A stretch of 64,000 nt of DNA. Source: an uncultured Prevotella sp. (GTDB lineage Bacteria > Bacteroidota > Bacteroidia > Bacteroidales > Bacteroidaceae). Under the pieces are notes generated by a model. It worked only from the letters and a program-made list of their open reading frames with translations, was not told the DNA's origin and searched no databases. The stretch is from the NCBI GenBank assembly GCA_934256705.1, contig CAKQPF010000004.1, positions 1-64,000 of the forward strand, written 5' to 3'. A program made the translations under genes and the position numbers. Shown piece after piece: positions 50,164 to 59,522 of this stretch (position 1 is its first letter; the number at the start of each line of letters is the position of its first letter).

Positions 50164-52185
50164 ATGAAACAGATTATGAAAAACATAGAATTAAGGCAAT
50201 ACGTAATTGCCTTTGGTTTGTTGGTAGTATGTATGGCGTTCCCTGACATGCTGCCGGCACAAGGCATGTCTGGCATTAAAGAGGGAATTATTATCAATAA
50301 CAATGATAAAGACAAATTGAAATCTGACACCCTATCGACGGTAGAAGTGTATGGCAGGCGACCGATAGCCACCCGACAGACGCTTGGCGGAACTGAACTA
50401 CAAGCGTTGTCATCCACAAGCGTTGCCGATGCTCTGAAGTATTTTGCCGGTGTGCAGATAAAGGATTACGGAGGCTTAGGTGGTCTGAAGACCATCAATG
50501 TACGCTCGCTTGGTGCGCAGCATGTAGGCATATATATAGATGGCATTCGTATCACCAATGCACAGAACGGCACTGTGGATCTTGGCAAATTCTCACTTTC
50601 GACCATGGAAACCGTGGAACTCTACAACGCCAACAAGCTTGACAACTGCCAGTCGGCTTCGGAATACGCATCCGGAGCGACGGTCTATCTTAGCACCCGC
50701 CGTCCCGACAAGGACTCACTGTCCGTGCAATTGCGTAGAGGTTCCTTCACCACCTATATGGCAAAGACCAACTTGCAGTTTTCCAGAAATGGCTGGAAAG
50801 GCTTTATTGACGGCGAATGGCTCACCACCAGAGGCGATTATCCATTCCGCTACAAGTCGGAATATGAAGATACCATCGGGCATAGAGCCAATTCAGACAT
50901 AGACTATTATAGGCTGGAAGGGGCGCTATTTCATGGTGGATTTGCAACTCACCTCTACTATTACAATTCCGAGAGAGGATGCCCGGGAGGCATTGTGCGC
51001 CGTCTCTCAGACAAATATATAAATGTAGGCAGAGAATGGGACAGCGATTTCTTTGCACAAGCATCCTACAGTTGGCAGATAAGGCAGCACCGTTTCAAGG
51101 TAAACAGCAAATACACCAATGAATATCTGAGATATTGCACGGACTATCCGGAAAACCAGAACACTGCCCGCGTAAACAACCACTACCGCCAGGAGGACCT
51201 TTACGGAGCATTATGTTATGGTTTGATGCCATTGTCATGGCTGTCATTCACTGCAAGTTACGACATGAGATACTCCAAACTGCGAGCTGACCTCAAGTAT
51301 TTCGAGACCGTACATCGCCTTGACCAGAAGGCAGTGATGGCAGTACAGACCAACTGGAACGGGATTCAGTTTGCCGCATCCTTGCTCTATCAGCATTATC
51401 GCGACCATACCAACGTGCATGTTGGCGCCGCCGACCCACTTGAAAGGTTCACTCCTGCCGTTTCCCTTGCATACAGCATCAGGAATCTTACGTTGAGAGC
51501 ATGGTATAAGAAGATATTCAGAGCTCCTACGCTCAATGATTTATATTACACACAAGTGGGAAACCGCAATCTGAAACCTGAATACACAAAGCAATGGAAC
51601 ATAGGAGCAGAATACAAATACCAGAGTGAATGCTGGACCGGAAGCATTCAGGCAGATGCCTATATCAACAAGATAGAGGACCGCATCGTCTGTCTTCCGA
51701 TGAAAGGCACATACTCATGGACAATGATGAATTATGGTTACACATTCTGTCGTGGCCTCAACGCTACGGGAAAACTCTGCTATTCGCCTCATGATTGGAC
51801 TTTCTCATTGCTCACATCACTCACTTTACAGCGTGACCTAAATCGCACAGATCCTGACAATGAAGAAGTATATAATAAGCCGATATGCTATTCCCCTACC
51901 CTGTCGTATGGCATTACAGGCATTGTGGGCTGGCGCAATCTGTCACTGACTGTATCTGATTTGCATGTATCAGAGAGGATGTGGTCGTATGCAGACCCTG
52001 AGGATATACTCAAGCCTTACAATAATGTGGATATAAAAGCCACATATTCACATCGCCTAAACATGGATATCGACCTAGGATTGACGCTCGAAGTCAACGA
52101 CTTACTCGACGAGCAGTACGAGCATATACCACGTTATCCTATGCCAGGGCGAAACTATCGCCTTACTTTCACTTTTTCTTTGTAA
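50164..52185 (+). CDS. btuB: TonB-dependent outer-membrane receptor, BtuB-like (cobamide uptake)
   Basis: Outer-membrane beta-barrel receptor of 673 residues, controlled by a cobalamin riboswitch, which makes cobamide import the likely function. A signal peptide (about 1-33, start uncertain between Met1 and Met5) precedes the TonB box-like LSTVEVYG (about 56-63). The plug domain (about 65-175) has VADALKYFAGVQIKDYGGLG and MGIYIDGIRI-type motifs. The 22-strand barrel ends in the aromatic terminal strand YRLTFTFSL. It lacks the N-terminal carboxypeptidase-like domain of SusC proteins, which agrees with BtuB. First gene of an operon with the beta-propeller (55-bp gap) and the 1344-residue protein. 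Confidence 0.9.
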   Translation: MKQIMKNIELRQYVIAFGLLVVCMAFPDMLPAQGMSGIKEGIIINNNDKDKLKSDTLSTVEVYGRRPIATRQTLGGTELQALSSTSVADALKYFAGVQIKDYGGLGGLKTINVRSLGAQHVGIYIDGIRITNAQNGTVDLGKFSLSTMETVELYNANKLDNCQSASEYASGATVYLSTRRPDKDSLSVQLRRGSFTTYMAKTNLQFSRNGWKGFIDGEWLTTRGDYPFRYKSEYEDTIGHRANSDIDYYRLEGALFHGGFATHLYYYNSERGCPGGIVRRLSDKYINVGREWDSDFFAQASYSWQIRQHRFKVNSKYTNEYLRYCTDYPENQNTARVNNHYRQEDLYGALCYGLMPLSWLSFTASYDMRYSKLRADLKYFETVHRLDQKAVMAVQTNWNGIQFAASLLYQHYRDHTNVHVGAADPLERFTPAVSLAYSIRNLTLRAWYKKIFRAPTLNDLYYTQVGNRNLKPEYTKQWNIGAEYKYQSECWTGSIQADAYINKIEDRIVCLPMKGTYSWTMMNYGYTFCRGLNATGKLCYSPHDWTFSLLTSLTLQRDLNRTDPDNEEVYNKPICYSPTLSYGITGIVGWRNLSLTVSDLHVSERMWSYADPEDILKPYNNVDIKATYSHRLNMDIDLGLTLEVNDLLDEQYEHIPRYPMPGRNYRLTFTFSL

Positions 52186-52240
52186 ATGGAGTGGAAATAA
52201 ATATAATCCTAATCCCTACTTATTATACAATTCTTAGACA

Positions 52241-53512
52241 ATGAAAAGACTTCTTCTGATATTCATGGTTCTTGCTGTTGCTGGGCATATCGTCTCGGCA
52301 CAAGAGAAGATTATCCTTCTGAATGAGGGTAACTGGCAGAGCGACAACGGCAAGATGACCTACTTTGAGAATGGCAAAGTGGTTAGCAACCAATGGTTTC
52401 GTGACAACAACAAGTCGAAACTCGGCGACACTCCCAACGACATCATACAGATCAACGATAATCTGATAGCCATAGCCATAAATTGGTCGAACATCGTGCA
52501 GTTTATCACTCCGCAAGGCAAAGCCGTGGCTGCGACCGAGGAAGTGCCGAATAATCGCAAACTTGCCACTGACGGCAAGTACGTTTATGTATCTTCCTAC
52601 GGTCATGAATGCGGAACGGTAAATGGCTACAAATATTTTGACAAGGGCTACGTGGCAAAGATTGACGTAAAGACATTCAAGGTGGTGGATGCTGTAGAAG
52701 TGGGATATGAGCCGGAAGGCATTGCATATTATAATGGTCATCTCTTCGTGGCAAACACTGGAGGGTACGCCTTTCAGGAAGCCCATGACTATGAGACTAC
52801 CGTGAGCGTAATAGATGCTGCCACCATGAAGGTGATCAAGAACATCGACACCGGGCAGATAAACCTTTACGGAAAGATGTCGCAAAGCGGAAGATACCTG
52901 TGCATCAATTCGCCCGGCGACTATTATGACGTTCTGGCGGCTACAATCATCTTCGACTGCGAAGCCGCATTGAAAGGCAATGGCAATGTGTTTACAAAAC
53001 TGGAGTATGCAGCCACATACAACACTACCACCCGTGACGGGAAATTCTACGCCATCGGTTCGCGTTACTCTTACAACACAAACGAATACACCTTCAATTA
53101 TATCATCATCGACCCGGCACTCGTGATGCAGTCGGAAGGCGCGGAAGGCGTAACGGAAGATTTCCCTGGCACCGTGCTCAAGGACATCAAGAGCATGCAG
53201 ATGCCTTATGCCATCTACATCAATCCATACACCGGATACATCTATGCCACTGACGCAGGAGGATTCGTCGAGGCCGGAACCCTCATGCAGTGGACTCCTG
53301 AGGGTAAACTGATGGGCAGACACCGCGTATATATCAATCCCGGACACATGCTTGCACTTCCTCCTGACGGGAAATTCACAGACCTCCGCGACGTGGAGAC
53401 TCCTGCCACTGCGGCTGAAGGCAAGACGTATGACATCATGGGACGTGAGGTTTCACATCCACGCCGTGGCGGAATAGTCATAAAGAATGGAAAGAAAACA
53501 ATATTGAAATAA
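52241..53512 (+). CDS. Secreted YncE-like beta-propeller, BtuG-like
   Basis: Predicted secreted protein of 423 residues. Signal peptide MKRLLLIFMVLAVAGHIVSA ends in an ordinary cleavage site (SA/QEK), with no lipobox Cys. Repeated blades fit a seven-bladed propeller, e.g. TPNDIIQINDNLIAIAINWS, GYEPEGIAYYNGHLFVANTG and TVSVIDAATMKVIKNIDTG. In Bacteroides, BtuG is a surface propeller lipoprotein that binds cobamides at very high affinity and docks on BtuB. Position after a riboswitch-controlled BtuB makes this the counterpart. The C-terminus (TYDIMGREVSHPRRGGIVIK...) resembles short tails of Prevotella secreted proteins and may replace lipid anchoring. Cobamide binding is inferred. Confidence 0.75.
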   Translation: MKRLLLIFMVLAVAGHIVSAQEKIILLNEGNWQSDNGKMTYFENGKVVSNQWFRDNNKSKLGDTPNDIIQINDNLIAIAINWSNIVQFITPQGKAVAATEEVPNNRKLATDGKYVYVSSYGHECGTVNGYKYFDKGYVAKIDVKTFKVVDAVEVGYEPEGIAYYNGHLFVANTGGYAFQEAHDYETTVSVIDAATMKVIKNIDTGQINLYGKMSQSGRYLCINSPGDYYDVLAATIIFDCEAALKGNGNVFTKLEYAATYNTTTRDGKFYAIGSRYSYNTNEYTFNYIIIDPALVMQSEGAEGVTEDFPGTVLKDIKSMQMPYAIYINPYTGYIYATDAGGFVEAGTLMQWTPEGKLMGRHRVYINPGHMLALPPDGKFTDLRDVETPATAAEGKTYDIMGREVSHPRRGGIVIKNGKKTILK

Positions 53513-53542
53513 CTTTTATATCAACTATTTAATTCATTTCAA

Positions 53543-56500
53543 ATGATGAAAAGACTTTACTCTTTAGCAATATTGATGCTGACAATGGTTGGCTCAATAT
53601 TCGGTGCTGATGTCAAAGTGGAGATGAACAACACCACCACTATCATGACATTGACCAAGAAAGGGACTGGAGAAAGTGTGGACATTGGCTCTCCTGAAGG
53701 CAAGATCTACACGTTCTCTGCCGACCCAGGTGATTACATCCTGACCGGATTCGAGAAAGACGGCACCACGCAGAACGGTACCATCGAACTTGCCATCACC
53801 GACAAGTCGGAGCAATCCTACAAACTCATTACCGTCACTGCCTATGCCACCAACAAAGGGTGGACGATGGACCAGGACTATACCGTGGCTGCAAAACTGA
53901 CATCCCGCGAAGGTGTGGTGCAGAACATCACCATAGGCAACAGTTCCACCGCCGGCAGGAAGACCATCCTTGCCTTTGAAGGCCACACTTACTACGTCGA
54001 ACTGATTCCGTCTGAGGAACATACCAAAGAGGGATACATGAGCCTGCTCAAATCAGGTACCCTGAACTTCAATGTTAATTGCAATGGTGCCATTCCTATG
54101 GGAGGAGATTTTATAGTCACCCTGCCTAAGGATGCAGAATTCGATATGGGCACAAAAACCACCCATTTCACTGAATTCGAACATATAAAACCTCAAAAGG
54201 AGAGCACGGAAGGCGACATCAAGACCATCACTTTCCGTCTTGCCAATTCCCAATGTTACAACTATCGTACATGGATGAAGGATGGACTTACGCAAGGCGG
54301 CTACTTCTATATGAACACAGATGAGGCAAAGCGTCCTACCCTCAAGTTCGAGAAAAAAGACTACAAGGCTTTTAATCCAAAGGCCATCAACCACGACGTG
54401 CACAGCAACCAGGGCTATGAGACCGGTGACATCCTCGTGAACATCAACGAGAAAGGCCACCACAGACTGAACGTAGGCGATACATTCTACGCTCATGCCA
54501 TGCGCTCATGGCAGCTTACCGACAACCAGACCAACAACTACTTTATCGAACCTGATTTCCATTACACCGTCATTGACGTCAACGGCAATCCAAGCACAGG
54601 CGTCATCAAGATTGACAATGCCAATACCACCACCAACCCGTGGTCTGCAATTACGGCAGTAGGCAAAGGCACTGCTATCGTCCTTGTCACCTATGACGCT
54701 ATCGGATTGAACTATTACAACTCCGGAAAAACAGAAAAGACCCCTTATATGGGTGGTGAATACTGGGGTGCGATATGGCCTGAGAACACAGCCGCCTACG
54801 TCGTGACTGTAGGTGATGGAGATTCTTCCATTGACCCTAACATGGTAATCAATGAAAAGTATAACATTGACACGAAGAAGAATGCCGGCAAATATGTCGA
54901 TGCAGAGCACGACGTGTTCTACTATCTTGACACTGAGGCTGGTGCAAACTACACCTTCACTCCATCCGGCGTGAAGACTGTAGAGATGGCACGCCCTGTA
55001 ATAGGTGCCAGCATGGCCACTTACAAGGGATTCTCCACGGAAGGCGTGACCAGAAATGAGGATGGTTCCTACACATTGCTCCTCAAGGAAGGCCGCCAGA
55101 TTGTGCGTCTGACTGATGATGCCGGCAACGCCGTCTATCAAGTGCTGACAGCGAAACCATGCCACCGCGAGATAACCAATGTCACCCGCGAGGGCAGCAA
55201 GATCTTCCAGCCTGGCGATAAGGTAAAGATACAATACAGCGGTTTGCGACACCCTGCCAACAAGTTGGCGGGCATATACAACATGTCAGCGTATGTCACT
55301 TACAACGGTATCCCTAATGGCACGTCCCTCATCCTCGGTTCTGGCCAATACACATTTGGCTCTGCAACTTCTGCACAAGCGGTCACTTTTGACATTGACA
55401 AAGATCGCGATGTAGCCAATGAACCGGAAATCGTGATGAATGAAGGCGTCATCCAGGTAAACGGTTTCGGCGACCCTATCGGAAACCATCGCATCATTGA
55501 CCGTTTCGGAGGACGTTCCCCTAACTTTACAGCCATCGCCCACAAGACTTATTTCGGCATGATTCCTGATGTCAGAATCAAGCTTTCCGCTGTCAAGAAC
55601 TTCAATATCAAGCCTGTATGCAACATCGCAGAGGCCAAGGTCACCGTCTCTTTCGACGGCAAGGAACTTACGCCTGAAAGCAATGGCAAATACATCGGCA
55701 CCTACGGCACTTATGATGTGATTGCATCTGCAAAGGGCTATCGCTATTATACGGGCTCTTTCAATATCGGTGACGATGCTGAAGGCGACCAGACATTCGA
55801 CATCCAGCTGACAGAAGCCAAGACCGGCACATGGGATGGCAGCACAATGACTGAGCCAAAGGCAGAGGAAGACATTTACCAGATATCCACCGGCGAAGAG
55901 TTGGCTTGGTTTGCTGACCATATCAATACTGGCAACTACAGCAAGAACGCCGTTCTCGTCAAGGACATAGACCTCGGCGATTACCCTTGGACTCCAATTG
56001 GTGGCACTTCTGCTGCAAAAGCGTTCCAAGGCAAGTTTGATGGTGCTGGACACTGTGTAAGCGGTATTTATATCAATGCTACCACTACTTATAATGGTCT
56101 TTTCGGTTACATCAACAATGCTACAATCAGCAATCTCACTGTCGATGGTAACATCTCTTCCACAAACAACTATGTGGCTGGCATTGCAGCATTTGCCGAT
56201 GGCACTACAAATATCACACGTTGCGTCAACCGTGCTACAGTAAGAGGTAAACAATATGTGGCTGGTATCGTGGGTTATACTAAAAATAAGGTGGAAATAG
56301 ACCGCTGTCAGAACCTTGCCGACGTGACTGGCACAAGCTCTATGGTGGCTGGTATCACTGCAAATATTTCAAGTGACACTGGCACTATGACCAACTGCTA
56401 TAATTCTGCTACAATCTCTGGCACTGGTTCTTTGGCTACTCTCGTAGCTACTTCCAACGCCAAGGCTGTAATCGAGAACAACCTCAATACAGGAAAGGCT

Positions 56501-57577
56501 GTCTGCACGGGCACCATGACCACCATCGGCAATGTACGCTCCGTGACATCCGCCGCTTCCGGCATCCAGAACAATTACGTCACAGAGCACTATACCAACG
56601 GCAAGAACTACGAAACTGTGGTAAACGCTGACCAGCTCGCTTCCGGTGAGGTAGCCACAAAGCTCGGCGAGGCTTGGGGACAGACTCTCGGCAAGGACCT
56701 CCTCCCTGTCATCGACGGCATGAGAGTGTTCGCAGACAATGAAGGTTACACCAACAACAACCCTGCTTACAACGACATCATCAACTTTGAAGATGTAAAG
56801 CTCGAAGGCAATGAATACTACAATGGCGCTGACGAAGCAGGTCTGTTCGCGGCTTCCGGTTACAGTTTCATGAACTATTACGACAAGACTTACAGTTCCT
56901 GGTACGGATTTGCTGTTTCATCTACCACCGGCAATGACTATATCGGATGGGGTACACCATCAGAATTCAACTCTTGCGTAGGCGGCGGTATGGAGTCAAG
57001 GCAGTTTGCAGTGGGTTATTACTCTGAGTACAACTTCAACAATGACCAGCAGGGCCCGGCTATATATGCGGAAAAGGCATACAAACCTGAGTATGTATAT
57101 GTCAACAATTCAGCATACGCCTACACGAGCATGCTCTATGGTGACTCCTATGCCAAGAAGTTCGGTGCCGAAGACTACTTCGTCCTGAAGATTGTCGGCC
57201 GCACGGAGAAAGGTGAAGAGACAGGTCATGTGGACTTCTATCTTGCCAAGGATGGCAACATCGTGAATGAATGGACAAAGGTTGACCTGACTCCTCTCGG
57301 TGCTGTTTCTTACATCGACTTCGTGATGGATTCATCCGACAAGGGCGCTTACGGCATCAATACTCCTACATATTTCTGTATTGACAACATGAAGGCTGAG
57401 CTTACTGACGACGTTCCTGTGGCTTCCGGCATCGAAAGCGTCATTGACAAGACAGAAAAGGTTACTGTCGTAGGCATCTATACATTGGAGGGTGTCAAGA
57501 TAGACCGTATCCAAAAGGGTGTCAACATCCTCAAGATGTCTGACGGAACCACCCGTAAATATAATTTCAGACGATAA
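53543..57577 (+). CDS. 1344-residue secreted protein with GLUG repeats and DUF4465-like domain
   Basis: Third gene of the riboswitch operon, 30 bp after the propeller. Signal peptide about 1-21 (ending FGA). Residues 22-700 are beta-rich, Ig-like, and not named. About 785-1000 contain GLUG-type repeats (GLFGYINNATISNLTVDG, AGIAAFADGTTNITRCVN, AGIVGYTKNKVEIDRCQN). About 1085-1290 resemble a DUF4465 domain (NFEDVKLEGNEYYNG, YSSWYGFAVSSTTGNDY, FAVGYYSEYNF). The end (VVGIYTLEGVKIDRIQKGVN...YNFRR) is a Prevotella-type C-terminal tail. As I recall, DUF4465-type proteins occur in Bacteroidetes B12 loci, so surface capture of cobamides is a reasonable guess. An adhesin role is the alternative. No lipobox. 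Confidence 0.75.
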   Translation: MMKRLYSLAILMLTMVGSIFGADVKVEMNNTTTIMTLTKKGTGESVDIGSPEGKIYTFSADPGDYILTGFEKDGTTQNGTIELAITDKSEQSYKLITVTAYATNKGWTMDQDYTVAAKLTSREGVVQNITIGNSSTAGRKTILAFEGHTYYVELIPSEEHTKEGYMSLLKSGTLNFNVNCNGAIPMGGDFIVTLPKDAEFDMGTKTTHFTEFEHIKPQKESTEGDIKTITFRLANSQCYNYRTWMKDGLTQGGYFYMNTDEAKRPTLKFEKKDYKAFNPKAINHDVHSNQGYETGDILVNINEKGHHRLNVGDTFYAHAMRSWQLTDNQTNNYFIEPDFHYTVIDVNGNPSTGVIKIDNANTTTNPWSAITAVGKGTAIVLVTYDAIGLNYYNSGKTEKTPYMGGEYWGAIWPENTAAYVVTVGDGDSSIDPNMVINEKYNIDTKKNAGKYVDAEHDVFYYLDTEAGANYTFTPSGVKTVEMARPVIGASMATYKGFSTEGVTRNEDGSYTLLLKEGRQIVRLTDDAGNAVYQVLTAKPCHREITNVTREGSKIFQPGDKVKIQYSGLRHPANKLAGIYNMSAYVTYNGIPNGTSLILGSGQYTFGSATSAQAVTFDIDKDRDVANEPEIVMNEGVIQVNGFGDPIGNHRIIDRFGGRSPNFTAIAHKTYFGMIPDVRIKLSAVKNFNIKPVCNIAEAKVTVSFDGKELTPESNGKYIGTYGTYDVIASAKGYRYYTGSFNIGDDAEGDQTFDIQLTEAKTGTWDGSTMTEPKAEEDIYQISTGEELAWFADHINTGNYSKNAVLVKDIDLGDYPWTPIGGTSAAKAFQGKFDGAGHCVSGIYINATTTYNGLFGYINNATISNLTVDGNISSTNNYVAGIAAFADGTTNITRCVNRATVRGKQYVAGIVGYTKNKVEIDRCQNLADVTGTSSMVAGITANISSDTGTMTNCYNSATISGTGSLATLVATSNAKAVIENNLNTGKAVCTGTMTTIGNVRSVTSAASGIQNNYVTEHYTNGKNYETVVNADQLASGEVATKLGEAWGQTLGKDLLPVIDGMRVFADNEGYTNNNPAYNDIINFEDVKLEGNEYYNGADEAGLFAASGYSFMNYYDKTYSSWYGFAVSSTTGNDYIGWGTPSEFNSCVGGGMESRQFAVGYYSEYNFNNDQQGPAIYAEKAYKPEYVYVNNSAYAYTSMLYGDSYAKKFGAEDYFVLKIVGRTEKGEETGHVDFYLAKDGNIVNEWTKVDLTPLGAVSYIDFVMDSSDKGAYGINTPTYFCIDNMKAELTDDVPVASGIESVIDKTEKVTVVGIYTLEGVKIDRIQKGVNILKMSDGTTRKYNFRR

Positions 57578-57624
57578 CCACTCCGTCTATCCCCATTGCA
57601 GATAGATTGTAACCTCAATAGATT

Positions 57625-57661
57625 GTAGGGGCAAACGCTTTTTGCAAGCGTTTGCCCCTAC
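57625..57661 (+). terminator. Perfect 16-bp palindrome after the B12 operon
   Basis: GTAGGGGCAAACGCTT and AAGCGTTTGCCCCTAC with a 5-base loop (TTTGC), followed by TTCGTTTTC. It is placed 48 bp beyond the stop and probably terminates the operon, though the T-run is weak. A dispersed REP-like element is the alternative. Confidence 0.6.
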
Positions 57662-57764
57662 TTCGTTTTCATCGGTAAAACCGCGGTTACACATTGGAGA
57701 AACCAGCCTTTTGTTCATAAGGTTGTGACCCCTCTTTTGTAAAAATTGTATATTATTGACAGTC

Positions 57765-57870
57765 AGTAATTTGAAAGTTACATTGTAATATCTATGCTTT
57801 TACCCTCCAAAAGCATAGATATTGCGGGGTAAAAGCATAGTTATTGCATGGTAAAAGCTATGCTATTGCA
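57765..57870. repeat. 22-bp palindromic unit cluster
   Basis: One inverse unit (TAATATCTATGCTTTTACC, 57786-57804) faces AAAGCATAGATATTGCGGGG (57810-57829), and two further direct units follow (AAAAGCATAGTTATTGC, AAAAGCTATGCTATTGC). An A/T module (57890-57920) and a period-8 AACAACAA array (57925-57962) come next. No gene lies in 57578-58022. Confidence 0.7.
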
Positions 57871-58022
57871 AAGTGACCGCTTTACTACCTTTTTTTATAT
57901 TTTTATTTGTTGATATTTTTTGCTAACCAACAACAAAACAACTAAACAACAAGACAACAAATAAAGAATTATTGCGTTTGTAATAAAGAGTCTGTGTGCT
58001 TGAAAAAAAACTATGTAAGAAT

Positions 58023-59450
58023 ATGATGATACTCCTGATAATCCTGCTTTATTTCGTCCTTCTGTCTTTGTACAGCAGGATGGTGACCGGGCGCAACGCC
58101 ACCAACGAGACGTTCTTCCGCGGCAACAGGCGGTCGCCCTGGTATATGGTGGCTTTCGGCATGATCGGCGCGAGCGTGTCGGGCATCACGTTTGTCTCGG
58201 TGCCTGGCATGGTGATAAGGTCGGACATGACTTATCTCCAGACCTGCCTCGGCTTCATCTTCGGCTACATAGCCGTGGCTTTCGTCCTCCTGCCGATATA
58301 CTACCGCCTCAATCTCACCACCATCTACTCCTACCTCAAGGACCGGTTGGGACAGAGGGCTTACAAGACGGGTGCGGGATTCTTCCTCCTTTCGAAGCTT
58401 ACCGGCGCGGCTGCCCGCTTCTACGTGGTCTGCATCATGCTGCAGGCTTTCGTGTTCGATGAGTTGGGCATCCCCTTCTTCCTCACCGTGACAGGCATGG
58501 TGGCGCTGATATGGGTCTATACCCGGAGCGGAGGAATCAAGACGCTGGTGTGGACCGACACCCTGCAGACTGTCTGCATGTTTGCCGCTCTCGGTCTCAT
58601 TATATATAATGTGGCTGGACGGCTCGACATGAGCGTCACGCAGGCTTTCACCGCCGTGTGGAATGACAGCCACAGCCGTGTGTTTGAATTCAGCGACTTC
58701 GTGTCGAGGCATAACTTCTGGAAGCAGTTTCTCTCTGGCATTTTCATCGTGATAGTGATGACGGGACTGGACCAGGACATGATGCAGAAGAACCTGACCT
58801 GCAGGAACCTGCGCGATGCACAGAAGGACATGTGCACCTATGGCGTGGCTTTCGTGCCGGCAAACCTGCTCTTCCTCTGCCTCGGAGTGATGCTCATGAT
58901 GCTCACCGACAGGATGGGGATGGCTTTGCCTGAGAGCAGCGACGAACTGCTTCCCATGTTTGCCGCTTCGGGTCTGCTTGGCACTCCGGTGCTGATATTC
59001 TTCACCATCGGTCTGATGGCGGCGTCATTCTCCAGTGCCGACTCCGCTCTCACCGCCCTCACCACGAGCTACTGCGTGGACATCCGCGAGAAGCCTGAGG
59101 ATGAAGGTCTGCGCAAGCGCGTGCATATCGGTATGGCTCTGGCTTTCATGGTCTGCATACTGCTCTTCCGCATATTCAATTCCACAAGTCTGATAGATGC
59201 CATCTACGTGATGTGCTCATACACCTACGGTCCGCTTCTCGGTCTGTTTGCCTTCGGACTTATCACGCGCAAGAGGATTAACGACCGCTATGTGCCTTTC
59301 ATCGCCATCGCCTCTCCGCTCGCCTGCTTCGCCCTCGACACGGCTACGACCCGCTGTCTCGGCTATAATTTCGGCTATGAGCTCCTGATGCTCAATGGTC
59401 TGCTCACCTTCCTGGGGCTTTGTTGCTGCAGAAGAGTACATAATGCATAA
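58023..59450 (+). CDS. Sodium:solute symporter family transporter
   Basis: Inner-membrane SSS/LeuT-fold transporter, 475 residues starting at MMILLIILLYFVLL (58023); nine upstream codons are available but lie in repeats. About 13 helices. RNATNETFFRGNRRSPWYMVAFGMIGASVSGITFVSVPG contains the family's first-helix sodium site, and GLMAASFSSADSALTALTTSYCVD (about 335-358) is the helix-8 Na+ site motif. Substrate is unknown; relatives move sugars, sialic acid, nucleosides or amino acids. No catabolic gene adjoins it on the same strand, although a nucleoside-recognition protein and a fucosidase lie nearby in the opposite direction. Confidence 0.88.
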   Translation: MMILLIILLYFVLLSLYSRMVTGRNATNETFFRGNRRSPWYMVAFGMIGASVSGITFVSVPGMVIRSDMTYLQTCLGFIFGYIAVAFVLLPIYYRLNLTTIYSYLKDRLGQRAYKTGAGFFLLSKLTGAAARFYVVCIMLQAFVFDELGIPFFLTVTGMVALIWVYTRSGGIKTLVWTDTLQTVCMFAALGLIIYNVAGRLDMSVTQAFTAVWNDSHSRVFEFSDFVSRHNFWKQFLSGIFIVIVMTGLDQDMMQKNLTCRNLRDAQKDMCTYGVAFVPANLLFLCLGVMLMMLTDRMGMALPESSDELLPMFAASGLLGTPVLIFFTIGLMAASFSSADSALTALTTSYCVDIREKPEDEGLRKRVHIGMALAFMVCILLFRIFNSTSLIDAIYVMCSYTYGPLLGLFAFGLITRKRINDRYVPFIAIASPLACFALDTATTRCLGYNFGYELLMLNGLLTFLGLCCCRRVHNA

Positions 59451-59454
59451 TAAG

Positions 59455-59520
59455 ACCCCCTCCTGTCACCCAAGGGGGATAAGAGGGGGCTAATTATGAA
59501 TTATGCATTATGAATTAATT
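59455..59520. repeat. C/G module plus AATTATG heptamers
   Basis: CCCCCTCCTGTCACCCAAGG continuing to GGGATAAGAGGGGGC is a C/G module. It is followed by GCTAATTATGAATTATGCAT-type units running to the lrgB stop codon, the same join as at 49769-49810. Confidence 0.65.
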
Positions 59521-59522
59521 AA

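Noticed and set aside
57625..57661. Insertion-sequence end
   Set aside because: A single perfect palindrome without a partner or transposase; position after the operon makes a terminator or REP-like hairpin more economical.
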